From positions 1 to 64,000 of the forward strand of contig JAPOWV010000083.1 of the NCBI GenBank assembly GCA_026707445.1: a stretch of 64,000 nucleotides of DNA, in the 5' to 3' direction. The notes below the pieces were generated by a model. The model saw nothing but the letters and a program-made list of their open reading frames with translations, searched no databases and was not told where the DNA came from. The DNA comes from Gammaproteobacteria bacterium. GTDB taxonomy: Bacteria; Pseudomonadota; Gammaproteobacteria; Steroidobacterales; Foliamicaceae. Both the position numbers and the translations under genes were made by a program. Shown here in pieces: positions 1 to 8,101 of this stretch; the first letter of the stretch is position 1, and each line of letters starts with the position of its first letter.

Positions 1-205
1 CCGGTCAATGAACAGGACCATAAGTATACAACTTATTTATGGGACACGACACTAGGAGCGTGCGCCACAGGATGCTTTCAGCGTCTCCCTAGTGGGAAAT
101 AACATCATAAAAGACGCAAAGAAACAATTTTCAGTGGGTATGAATGTCATATTTTCCGCAAATAGTGCCTCTCTTCTGGGTCGGAATTTTCTACGGCGCA
201 AGCTC

Positions 206-1285
206 CTAGCGACTCCCGGGCGCATCCTTTCGAATTCGGATGTTCACCTTGTCGTCGCCCGGATGATGTGATTCATTTTTCGGTGAGTGAATGGACGCAT
301 TGTAGGCAAAGGCTGCAACCCGTTCGGCCCATTTCCGCGGATCCAGCATCAGGGAGAAGGAGCCGCCGTCGGAAAAGACCTCCAGGCTGAAGTCGGATCG
401 CCGGGCGGCGACCTGTTTGTCCTGCTCGTGAAGGCTGTCGCCGCGGTCCGTGAGGATCCGGACGGGCGCGCGAATCCTGTCCAGGTCCGCCGCCATGTCG
501 TTGGCGAAGACGGCGCGGTATGTCGGTGTGTCGAAGCCGGCCCACCAGGCGCCCAGCGTTCCCCAGGTGGCTGTCGCCAGCCCGCGCGGAAACGGCGCGC
601 GCGAGTGTATGGCCGAAAAAATGTCCGCCAGGTGCGATCCGTCCTCGCGCAGGTGGATCTGCGGCGCGGCCTGCGCAAGCCGGAACGCCCGCCCGGCCTC
701 GTCGTAAACCGGACAGCCATGCAGCACGACGCAAGCCGTGCGCTCCGCGTGGCGCGACGCGAACGAAGCGGCGACGGAGGCGCCGGTGTGATGGCCGGCC
801 ACGGCAACCTGCTTCACGTCCAGATGGTCGAGGAGATCTACAAGATTGTCTGCAAGATCGGCGATCGTTACGGAGTCCGGCGGCGGGTCCGACATCCCGT
901 AACCCGGATTGTCCGGCGCGATCGTGTCATGACCCATTTCCGTCAGGATAGGCTGTATGTCGACCCATTCCGCCAGGCCGAACGGCGTCTGGTGCAGCAA
1001 CAGGATCGTTGGCTTGAGGTCGCTTCCGGACGGCGCCCGCAAGTGCCGGTAATGCATGGCTCCGAGCCGGCACTGCGCATAGCCCTTGCCGCCGGCCAGG
1101 GCTGCTGCGCCTTTCCAATTCTCTCCCACGCCCGCGTAACGGGCTTTGTCGGTAGTCACCGTATCTTCTCCCTCCGCCATTGCGGCGCTTATGAGCCTGC
1201 CGCGACTGAGCAATGCGCCGCCGACCAGGCCGCCGATGACCGATCTGCGCCGCACGAGTGCCGTGTCAGACATATACCTTCGCAT
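206..1285 (-). CDS. Alpha/beta-hydrolase-fold protein with His at the nucleophile position
   Basis: The 359-residue product has an N-terminal Arg-rich stretch (VRRRSVIGG, residues 11-19) and a hydrophobic segment that looks like a Tat or export signal. An alpha/beta-hydrolase fold follows: oxyanion region LLLHQTP near 95-101, DNPGYG near 125-130. The nucleophile elbow reads GHHTG (164-168), with His166 where Ser, Asp or Cys is normal. The usual C-terminal catalytic His is also not evident (GGSFSLMLDP), while an Asp is kept in LTDRGD. It may be inactive, a binding protein, or use another mechanism. ATG 1285 was chosen because AGGGGAG lies 8 nt upstream; both ATG and ribosome site lie in or next to the repeat at 1257-1520. 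MSDTA at 1273 is an alternative start. It is the last gene of a minus-strand series behind the FAD enzyme. Confidence 0.8.
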   Translation of the reverse strand: MRRYMSDTALVRRRSVIGGLVGGALLSRGRLISAAMAEGEDTVTTDKARYAGVGENWKGAAALAGGKGYAQCRLGAMHYRHLRAPSGSDLKPTILLLHQTPFGLAEWVDIQPILTEMGHDTIAPDNPGYGMSDPPPDSVTIADLADNLVDLLDHLDVKQVAVAGHHTGASVAASFASRHAERTACVVLHGCPVYDEAGRAFRLAQAAPQIHLREDGSHLADIFSAIHSRAPFPRGLATATWGTLGAWWAGFDTPTYRAVFANDMAADLDRIRAPVRILTDRGDSLHEQDKQVAARRSDFSLEVFSDGGSFSLMLDPRKWAERVAAFAYNASIHSPKNESHHPGDDKVNIRIRKDAPGSR

Positions 1286-1520
1286 CAGCGCGACTCCCCT
1301 GGTTCGTGGCAAGGCGCGTCCCGCCGGGAATGGCGCCTCCCATTGCCCAGGGGCGCAACGCCGCCACGGGCCAGGGGAGTCGCGCCCTTCGGGAGCGGGC
1401 GGGGCGCGCCACTGCGGCGTTGCAGCCCTCGGCAATACGCATAGTATTCCCTGCGGACTGCGCCTTGCATTGACCCGCCCCGCCCGCTCTGATGCGAAGG
1501 TATATGTCTGACACGGCACT
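1257..1520. repeat. 264-bp inverted-repeat element with two internal hairpins
   Basis: The outer arms are a perfect 32-bp inverted repeat (1257-1288 and 1489-1520). Between them are two further stems: 1288-1302 with 1371-1385 (15 bp) and 1393-1406 with 1476-1489 (14 bp). Folded, this is an outer stem carrying two hairpins. It lies exactly between the stop codon of the FAD oxidoreductase gene (1519-1521) and the start of the hydrolase gene, so each arm touches a coding end. No transposase is present. It may be a MITE-like element or an inverted duplication of the hydrolase 5' end; the sequence alone does not decide. Confidence 0.75.
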
Positions 1521-2949
1521 AAAACTCCACCAGCCGCTCTCCGAGCAAACGGCCAAAGACGATGCAGGGCATGACCATCATCCCGCCAACGAACGCATTG
1601 CCCTGTAGCTGCCCGGAACCCAGGATCTCCCCGGCGGCGTATAGCCCCGGGATCGGGGCGCCGTCCGAACGCATGACCTGCAGCTTCTCGTTGACCGCGA
1701 CGCCCACGGTCGAGGATAGCGATCCGCCTTGCTGGCGGATGGCGTAAAACGGCGGCCTGGTGATCGGCGCGGGCAAATGGCGCCGGCCCAGCCCATCCCT
1801 GCCTTCTGCGACTGACGCATTGAAATCCGCGACCGTATTCGCGAGGACGTCCCCGGGCACCCCTATGCTCCGGGCGAGCGATTCCAGGCTGTCGGCCTTG
1901 CGGAAAGCCTCGCGCATGTTGAACGACTCCGCCATCTGCTCACGCGACCAGTCATAGACGATCGGCGGCGCGTCATGAAAGATGTGATCGTCGAAAACGA
2001 CCCAGTAGCGCAAATCCGGCTGTTCCAGCAGCGCGTGTTCGCGGGCATCTACGCTCGGTTCATCTTCCCGCACGAATCGCTGCCCGTGCATGTTCACGTA
2101 GATTTCCCAGGGTGGCCGCGATTCCGGAAAGGTATTGAGCCGGCCAAGAATCGCCTTGGGGTACGGGCCGTCTTCCAGCAGCCAGCCGAAGTTGGAGAGG
2201 TAGTTTTCACGCCCGCGCAGGTATCCGCCCGCCGCAACCGCGAGATCGTAACCGTCGCCCTGGGCAAACTCATAGGACCCGTTCACGTACAGCCTGTAAC
2301 CGCATAAACGCCTGAACATCGCAGGATTGGCCGCGTATCCGCCGCTTGCCAGCACCACGTTCTTCCCTTCAACCGAGGATTCCCTGCCCTCCCCATCGGC
2401 GATTTCCACACCTGTCACGACACCCTGGCGGTTCTGCAGCAGACCGATCACTCTTGTGCCGGTCAGGACCTGGATACGGCCACGGGCTTCCTGTTCCCTC
2501 ATCGCGGGCTCCAGCACGTCCAGAACGGACAGGCCGAAGTCGTTTCCCCAGTAGTAGCGCGCCACTTCGTAACGTTCATGGGCGCTTTCGATCGACGGGC
2601 ATTGGTCCTGGATGTCGAAACCGCGTTCCATCAGCCAGTCAAAGGCATCGGCCGCATTGAAGATGGCGAGTCTGGCGAGCACCCGATCGATCGTGCCGCG
2701 ACTGATGCGAATCGCCTCTTCCAGGTGCTGTTCCGGCGAATCATCGATACCTTTCTCGGCCTGCAGCCGTGTGCCTGCTGCGCTTACCTGCCCGGAACTC
2801 AGGTGCAGCGTCCCACCTAGCTTGTCCGCCGCCTCGACAAGCAGCACGCGCCCGCCTCGCTTCGCGGCAAAGGTCGCCGCCGGTAGCCCCGTCGTTCCGG
2901 CGCCCACGACGATCATGTCCCATTGGCTGGATTGCAAATTGCTGCTCAC
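1519..2949 (-). CDS. FAD-dependent oxidoreductase, fumarate reductase/KstD type
   Basis: The product is 476 residues, with an N-terminal dinucleotide-binding motif (VVGAGTTG, about 14-21), the acidic end of strand 2 (LLVEAADKLGGT) and the C-terminal FAD signature (GLYAAGEILGSG, then QGNAFVGGMMV) of the FAD_binding_2 family. That family includes fumarate and urocanate reductases and 3-ketosteroid dehydrogenases. It lacks heme motifs and a signal peptide, so it is probably cytoplasmic. GTG 2949 was chosen because AGGAGA lies just upstream and the FAD motif then starts at a normal distance; a longer frame would overlap the preceding gene. That phosphotransferase-like gene ends 10 bp upstream, which implies one operon. 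The substrate is unknown. Confidence 0.85.
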   Translation of the reverse strand: MSSNLQSSQWDMIVVGAGTTGLPAATFAAKRGGRVLLVEAADKLGGTLHLSSGQVSAAGTRLQAEKGIDDSPEQHLEEAIRISRGTIDRVLARLAIFNAADAFDWLMERGFDIQDQCPSIESAHERYEVARYYWGNDFGLSVLDVLEPAMREQEARGRIQVLTGTRVIGLLQNRQGVVTGVEIADGEGRESSVEGKNVVLASGGYAANPAMFRRLCGYRLYVNGSYEFAQGDGYDLAVAAGGYLRGRENYLSNFGWLLEDGPYPKAILGRLNTFPESRPPWEIYVNMHGQRFVREDEPSVDAREHALLEQPDLRYWVVFDDHIFHDAPPIVYDWSREQMAESFNMREAFRKADSLESLARSIGVPGDVLANTVADFNASVAEGRDGLGRRHLPAPITRPPFYAIRQQGGSLSSTVGVAVNEKLQVMRSDGAPIPGLYAAGEILGSGQLQGNAFVGGMMVMPCIVFGRLLGERLVEF

Positions 2950-2959
2950 GCCAGTTCTC

Positions 2960-3967
2960 CTATTCGGTGCTGTGCAATCGGTCCTGGAGTCCCAAGTTAC
3001 GGGCCCGGGCCCGGATATAGGCGCTGAACCAGTCCAGATTGCGGAACCGCAGCGCTCCCCGCCCCACCGACACGGAAGCGTGCGCCATGCCCGGGATGAG
3101 CCGAAAAGCCTTTGCCAGCAGGAACAGTTCCGAATGCTCGAGTTCCGCCGCCGTAAAGGGACGTACCGATGCGTATCCTCGCTCGAACGCCTCACCGTAC
3201 ACGGGCGGGAAATCGAAGAACAGGTTGCCGAAGGTGAAATTCTTCACATCCTGCATGAGGAAGTCCTGTCCCGTGCCGTCAAAATCAAGAAACGTGATCC
3301 GGCCGCTCTCATCCACGTGAACGTTTGCGGCATGAAGGTCCCGATGACACAATCCAAGCGGGACGGCCTCCCGCGGCACCTGCTCGAGGCGCTCGACGAT
3401 CCGTGGGGCCAGCTTCTCGTAATAGCCGGCATCCCCGGGCCGGTCGTGAAGGAATTCGAGCAGCGGCGGTAGGCTGACCGTGAAACTCACCGCATCGTCG
3501 ATTGACGGCTGCCGGTTGCCGAGGTACTCCAGACCCAGTAAATGCATTTCCGCGAACAAGGCGCCGATGCGCTCGGCGGTACGCTCGTCCAGAGCCTCGC
3601 CGAACTTCTCTCCCGGAGCCCAGGTATACATTGCGACAGCGCGCGCCCCCTCCAGGGAGCCGACCTTGAAATACAGTTCGCCGCTGCGCGTGCGCAATGG
3701 CGTGGACGCCGGGAAGTCTCGCCGGCGCAGGTAGTCCAGGAAGTCGAGTTCGACTTGCACGACGTCCACATCGCGCCAGCCTCGCCTCCAGACCCGCATC
3801 GCATAGCGGGTTTCCCGATCCTTGATCAGATAGACATCGTTCATGCCTCTGTACAGGAGGTAAGCCTTGACCGCGCCGTTCAGCGGGTAGTGGCGGGCCG
3901 CTTCCGCTGCAATCCAGTCCGGGTGCAGCACCGAGTGCGAAACACGCACATTGGCGAAGTCGTTCAT
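2960..3967 (-). CDS. Aminoglycoside-phosphotransferase-family kinase (APH/ChoK-like)
   Basis: The product is 335 residues with the protein-kinase-like APH fold. The catalytic loop LCHRDLHAANVHV (HxD...N) and the metal-binding segment FLDFDGTGQDF are both present, as is an N-terminal lobe with YLIKDRETRYAMRV. The family phosphorylates hydroxyl groups of small molecules such as aminoglycosides, choline, homoserine or hydroxylysine; nothing here fixes the substrate. C-terminal Trp and Arg residues resemble homoserine-kinase type II relatives. ATG 3967 has no strong ribosome site and the frame stays open to 4063, so the start is uncertain. It heads the minus-strand operon with the FAD enzyme and is divergent from the hydrolase pair at 4063. 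Confidence 0.8.
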   Translation of the reverse strand: MNDFANVRVSHSVLHPDWIAAEAARHYPLNGAVKAYLLYRGMNDVYLIKDRETRYAMRVWRRGWRDVDVVQVELDFLDYLRRRDFPASTPLRTRSGELYFKVGSLEGARAVAMYTWAPGEKFGEALDERTAERIGALFAEMHLLGLEYLGNRQPSIDDAVSFTVSLPPLLEFLHDRPGDAGYYEKLAPRIVERLEQVPREAVPLGLCHRDLHAANVHVDESGRITFLDFDGTGQDFLMQDVKNFTFGNLFFDFPPVYGEAFERGYASVRPFTAAELEHSELFLLAKAFRLIPGMAHASVSVGRGALRFRNLDWFSAYIRARARNLGLQDRLHSTE

Positions 3968-4062
3968 GTCGTTGAAAGGAAATTCACGGCTGATATCGCC
4001 CGAATATCGCTGAATTTGAATTGTGGCATAGAATCCAACCGCCCGTTCAGACAGTCCTCGCA

Positions 4063-5022
4063 ATGAACCGAAACCTCTGCCTGGTCACAGTGCTGTTTGC
4101 ATTGGTGGTTCCGTCAGTTCCCCTTCCCTCCCTGGCGGACGATGCACTGGCGGAGCGACTCACCCTCGAAACGCTACGGCAAGAGTATGCCGGCCAGGAT
4201 GGGCGGTTTGCGGAAATCGGCGGCGTGGAGGTCTACTACAAGGATCAGGGCGAAGGTCCGGCCATCCTGATGATCCATGGCTCGCGCAGCACGCTGCGCA
4301 CCTGGGACCGCGTGGCCCCGGAACTCCTTGATCGATACCGGGTGATTCGCTACGACCTGCCGCCCAACGGCCTGTCCGGCCCGGTGCCCGACGAAGCCGC
4401 GGATCGCCTTGAACCGGCGAGCTTTGCCGCCGGTCTGCTGGATCACCTGGGTGTAGAACAGGTGACCTGCGTCGGTGTGTCCAATGGGGGGACGACTTGC
4501 ATCTATCTTGCGGCCGCCTACCCGGACCGGGTGCACCGGCTGGTGCTGTCGAACTCCCCCTCGGATCCGGTCACGACCGATCATGTCAACGAACCGCCGG
4601 AATTCGAGGAAGCTATCAGGATATTGGAGGAGACTGGATTCGAAACGGAAAACTTCATGGACCTGTACCTGGATTTCTTCAGTGGAGACCCTCGGCGGAT
4701 TTCGGACCAGACACGGCGCGAGTACTTTGATTTCAACCGGCGGGCGAAGGAGGCGAACAGGCTGGCGCTGACCGGGCTCGTCGGCGACCACGCAAAAACC
4801 AGAAAGGCCATGGCCAGCGTGAGCGCGCCGGTGCTGCTGATCTGGGGAGGTCGCGACGCGCTGTTGCCGCCGGCCGCGGCCGGAACACTGGCCAGTTACC
4901 TTGAGGGGACTCTGGTCTCGACCGTGTTCATGCCGGACGTGGGCCATTACCCTCCCCTTGAATCTCCCGTAAGATTTGCACAGATCGTCGCTGCATTCCT
5001 GGAGGCCGCTGCACCGCAATGA
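4063..5022 (+). CDS. Secreted alpha/beta hydrolase, copy 1 of a tandem pair
   Basis: The 319-residue product has an N-terminal signal peptide (hydrophobic 5-20, likely cleavage after SLA near 25). The triad looks complete: Ser140 in GVSNG (138-142), Asp265 in WGGRDALLP, His295 in DVGHYPPLE. The oxyanion segment is MIHGSRSTLRTWD near 70-82. It should be an esterase, lactonase or C-C hydrolase acting in the periplasm; the substrate cannot be read from sequence. The stop overlaps the next gene's ATG (ATGA at 5019-5022), so the two are translationally coupled. The next gene is a close paralogue with identical residue numbering through the catalytic core. Confidence 0.88.
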   Translation: MNRNLCLVTVLFALVVPSVPLPSLADDALAERLTLETLRQEYAGQDGRFAEIGGVEVYYKDQGEGPAILMIHGSRSTLRTWDRVAPELLDRYRVIRYDLPPNGLSGPVPDEAADRLEPASFAAGLLDHLGVEQVTCVGVSNGGTTCIYLAAAYPDRVHRLVLSNSPSDPVTTDHVNEPPEFEEAIRILEETGFETENFMDLYLDFFSGDPRRISDQTRREYFDFNRRAKEANRLALTGLVGDHAKTRKAMASVSAPVLLIWGGRDALLPPAAAGTLASYLEGTLVSTVFMPDVGHYPPLESPVRFAQIVAAFLEAAAPQ

Positions 5023-5987
5023 AACGGAACATCTTTCTCGCCATACTGCCGCTGGTACTGGTTGTGCCGTCAGTCTTCAGTCCCGGCCTGGCGGACGAAT
5101 TCGCCGATCAGCGTCTTACCCTTGAGTCACTGCGCCAGAAGTATGGCGATCCGGATGGGCGGATCGCGGAAATCGGCGGCGTGGAGGTTTACTACAAGGA
5201 CCAGGGCGAGGGCCCGGCCATCCTGATGATCCACGGTTCTCGCAGCTCGCTGCGCACCTGGGACCGCGTGGCGCCGGAATTTCTCGATCGCTACCGGGTG
5301 ATCCGGTACGACCTGCCGCCCAACGGCCTTTCGGGACCCGTATCCGACGAAGCCGTCGATCGCATGGAACCGGCGGACCTGGCTGTCGGTCTGCTGGATC
5401 ACGTGGGGGCGGACGAGGTGACCTGCGTCGGAGTCTCCAGCGGAGGCACGACCTGCATGTACCTCGCGGCCACCTACCCGGATCGCGTGAACCGGCTGAT
5501 CATGTCGAATTCCCCGTCGGATCCGGTCACGACCGATCACGTCAACCATCCCCCTGCATTCAAGGCGGCGCTGGACGAGTTCGTCGAAACGGGCTTCGAG
5601 TCGGAGAACTTCATCAACCTGTTCCTTGATTTCTACAGCGGGGACCCGCGGCGGATTTCGGAGCAGACACGAAGTGAGTACTACGACTTCAACCGGCGGG
5701 TGAGGGAACCCAACCCGATCGCAATGATCGGACTCGTTGCCGATCATGAGAAGACCCGAAAGGCGATGGCCAGCGTGCGCGCGCCTGCACTGCTGATCTG
5801 GGGTGGCCGCGACGCGCTGCTGATCCCCGCGGCGGCGGGGACGCTGGCCCGCTATCTCGAGAATACTCAGGTTTCGACCGTGTTCATGCCGGACGTGGGC
5901 CACTACCCTCCCCTTGAGTCGCCGGTAAGGTTTGCCAGGATCGTCGCCGCATACCTTGAGGCGGCCACGCCGGTGGATGTCAGCTGA
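5019..5987 (+). CDS. Secreted alpha/beta hydrolase, copy 2 of a tandem pair
   Basis: The 322-residue product matches its upstream neighbour over nearly all of its length without gaps. It has the signal peptide ending near SPGLA, Ser140 (GVSSG), and the WGGRDALL and DVGHYPPLE motifs. Differences concentrate in the lid region (about 170-235), for example HPPAFKAALDEFVETG against EPPEFEEAIRILEETG, suggesting divergence in substrate pocket after duplication. The start overlaps the previous stop (ATGA). Its own TGA (5985-5987) overlaps the CTG codon proposed as the start of the next gene. Confidence 0.88.
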   Translation: MKRNIFLAILPLVLVVPSVFSPGLADEFADQRLTLESLRQKYGDPDGRIAEIGGVEVYYKDQGEGPAILMIHGSRSSLRTWDRVAPEFLDRYRVIRYDLPPNGLSGPVSDEAVDRMEPADLAVGLLDHVGADEVTCVGVSSGGTTCMYLAATYPDRVNRLIMSNSPSDPVTTDHVNHPPAFKAALDEFVETGFESENFINLFLDFYSGDPRRISEQTRSEYYDFNRRVREPNPIAMIGLVADHEKTRKAMASVRAPALLIWGGRDALLIPAAAGTLARYLENTQVSTVFMPDVGHYPPLESPVRFARIVAAYLEAATPVDVS

Positions 5988-8095
5988 AGACCGCTACGCG
6001 CGACCTTTGCTCCTGTCTGCTGATCGCTCTGATCAGCACCGGCAGGCCGGCAATCGCAGCAGACGCGCGCCTCAGTTCCGACAATCTCACCTATCACGGC
6101 ACACCGCAACGGACCGGCTGGTACGACAACGAGCGTACGCTGACGCCGGCGGCCGTCAGGTCCGGTAACTTCGGGCTCCTCTGGGAATCCGAACCGCTCG
6201 GATACGCCGGAACCACGCCACCGCGCCTGTTCGCATCGCCCCTGTACGTCTCCGGCCTCGAAGCGCCTGGCGAGGCGGGTCGTTCACACACCTTGGACGT
6301 GGTATTCGCGGTGAGCGCCACGGGTTTCATCGCAGCCATAAACGCGTCTCCGGCAGGCAGTGTGCCGGCGGGCGCGACACTCTGGCAGCGACGCCTGCTG
6401 GAGCGTCCATGCAGTAACGGCACGCGTGGCATCCTCAGTACCCCGGTCATCGACCGGCAGCTCGGCCGAATCTATGTCGTCGGCTGCGATGAGTCCCGGG
6501 CCTGGCATGCCCATGCTCTCGATCTGGCGAGCGGCGCCACGGTGACCGGGTGGCCGCTGGACCTGTCGGCAGACGCTGTGAACAGCCCCGGCGTCAATGC
6601 AAACGGCAACAACCGGTTTCCTTCCGGGGTCGTCATGTTGCAGCGCGGCGCGCTGAATCTGAGCGGCGATGGGCGCTGGCTGTACGTTGCATTCGGCGGC
6701 GGGACCAGCAGTGGCTGGCTGTTGTCTGTCGATACGCTTCAACGTCGCGTTGCCGGCGCGTTCTCGGTCACAACCAGAACGGAAGAGAGTATTGGCGGCC
6801 TGTGGGCTTCGGGCGGGCCTGCAATCGATTCGGAAGGAGATCTCTACATAGCCTCCGGCAGCGCCTATATCAATGCCCTGATGGGCATGGGAAACCAGGC
6901 GGTTTACCCCGACAGCGAAGGCAACTGGAGCCAATCGATACTGCGCCTGGTGACCGGAGTCGAGGGCAGCCTTCGTCTGGCGGGCACCTATACCCCCTTC
7001 AACTATTGCCAGGCCGGAGGCGAGGACCTCGACCTCGGCAGCGGGACGCCGATCCTTGTGGATCTGCCTTCCGGCGCCTCTGCGAGCACGGCATTGCTCG
7101 TACACGGCGGCAACAAACAGGGCAACGTCTATCTTCTGGACAGAAAACACATGCCCGGAAGCATCGTCAGGCGCCAAGCATGCACCACCGACCCCATCAA
7201 GGGCGCTCCCTCGGACACGTCCCTGCTGTCCCCTGACGTGCAGCCCGCTTTCGGAACCCGCGGGCCATTGAACGTATTCGGGCCCTACAGCGATCGTGTC
7301 GGTGTGGGCGACTACGCCAAGAGCCGTACTACGCCGGCGTACCTGAACACCGCCACGGGCCGCCATCTTGTCTACCTGACGGGGACCGCGAAGGCTTCCC
7401 TGGAGTCAAGCGAAAGCGTCGTGCCGGGTCTTGCGCGGGTTGAAATCATCGCTAGTCCGGACGCACCGCCATTTCTTCATCTCGACGCAGTACAGACGGA
7501 ACTCATTCTTCAGAATCCGGCATCTCCGGTCATAACCAGCTCCAGGCGCGAGTATGCAATCGTTTGGGTGCTCGACGTGAACGTGCTGCCCTCCGCTTCG
7601 CTGTACGGGGAAGATCCGCCCAGGCCCGTGCTGTACGCCGTCGACGCCGTATCGATGGAACTCTTGTGGCGCAGTTCGCCCGGACAGCTTTATCCCACCG
7701 GGAAGTACAACGAACCGCTCGTCACCGACGGCAAGGTGTTCGTAGGTACGGACCGCATCCAGGCCTTCGGTCTGGGAGCCACTATGGAACGCCAGGGAGC
7801 GAAGGCGTTTCGCCTTCGCGAAGGGCGGGACGCCCTCTCTCCCAAGGCAAGTTCAGCGGCGGTCGATATCACGAAAGGCCCGGCGTTGTACGAGGCCCGT
7901 TGCGCTGCGTGTCACGATCAGGAACGCCCGGACGTGCCTTCCCTGGGTGAGCTCTCCGGGCTTGAGGCGACCGACATTGTAGAGAAATTAACGCTGGGGT
8001 CCATGCAAGTCCACGTTCTGGGACTTGACAGCGACGAAGTCAGGACGGTCGCGCATTGGCTCGAGGCCCGAGAGACGACGATCACTTCGCCGTAG
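5984..8095 (+). CDS. PQQ-type beta-propeller protein with C-terminal cytochrome c domain
   Basis: The product is about 703 residues. An apparent signal peptide (CSCLLIALISTG, ending PAIAA near residue 27) is followed by a beta-propeller like those of PQQ dehydrogenases, and a C-terminal class I cytochrome c domain with CAACH (640-644) and a possible distal Met in GSMQVHV. A periplasmic quinohemoprotein dehydrogenase or PQQ-like electron carrier is expected. The first standard start in frame (TTG 6293) would remove the signal peptide and about 100 residues of good coding sequence; the frame is open from 5960 with no ATG, GTG or TTG before it. CTG 5984, overlapping the upstream TGA as CTGA, is the best candidate start. 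The propeller-heme linker carries a palindromic insertion (7791-7848). Confidence 0.8.
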   Translation: MKTATRDLCSCLLIALISTGRPAIAADARLSSDNLTYHGTPQRTGWYDNERTLTPAAVRSGNFGLLWESEPLGYAGTTPPRLFASPLYVSGLEAPGEAGRSHTLDVVFAVSATGFIAAINASPAGSVPAGATLWQRRLLERPCSNGTRGILSTPVIDRQLGRIYVVGCDESRAWHAHALDLASGATVTGWPLDLSADAVNSPGVNANGNNRFPSGVVMLQRGALNLSGDGRWLYVAFGGGTSSGWLLSVDTLQRRVAGAFSVTTRTEESIGGLWASGGPAIDSEGDLYIASGSAYINALMGMGNQAVYPDSEGNWSQSILRLVTGVEGSLRLAGTYTPFNYCQAGGEDLDLGSGTPILVDLPSGASASTALLVHGGNKQGNVYLLDRKHMPGSIVRRQACTTDPIKGAPSDTSLLSPDVQPAFGTRGPLNVFGPYSDRVGVGDYAKSRTTPAYLNTATGRHLVYLTGTAKASLESSESVVPGLARVEIIASPDAPPFLHLDAVQTELILQNPASPVITSSRREYAIVWVLDVNVLPSASLYGEDPPRPVLYAVDAVSMELLWRSSPGQLYPTGKYNEPLVTDGKVFVGTDRIQAFGLGATMERQGAKAFRLREGRDALSPKASSAAVDITKGPALYEARCAACHDQERPDVPSLGELSGLEATDIVEKLTLGSMQVHVLGLDSDEVRTVAHWLEARETTITSP
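7791..7848. repeat. In-frame palindromic insertion in the PQQ/cytochrome linker
   Basis: Two perfect hairpins lie side by side: 7799-7807 with 7811-7819 (9-bp stem, 3-nt loop) and 7822-7827 with 7831-7836 (6-bp stem, 3-nt loop). A flanking outer stem pairs about 7791-7799 with 7839-7848 (GGGAG/CTCCC, then GCC/GGC). The stretch is translated in frame as an Arg/Lys-rich linker (AKAFRLREGRDALSPKAS) between propeller and heme domain. It resembles a REP-like palindrome tolerated inside a coding region. Confidence 0.55.
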
Positions 8096-8101
8096 CGGCG
8101 C

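Noticed and set aside
1..205. Possible gene fragment at the left edge
   Set aside because: The stretch is relatively AT-rich, and I see no convincing coding frame or known motif in it.
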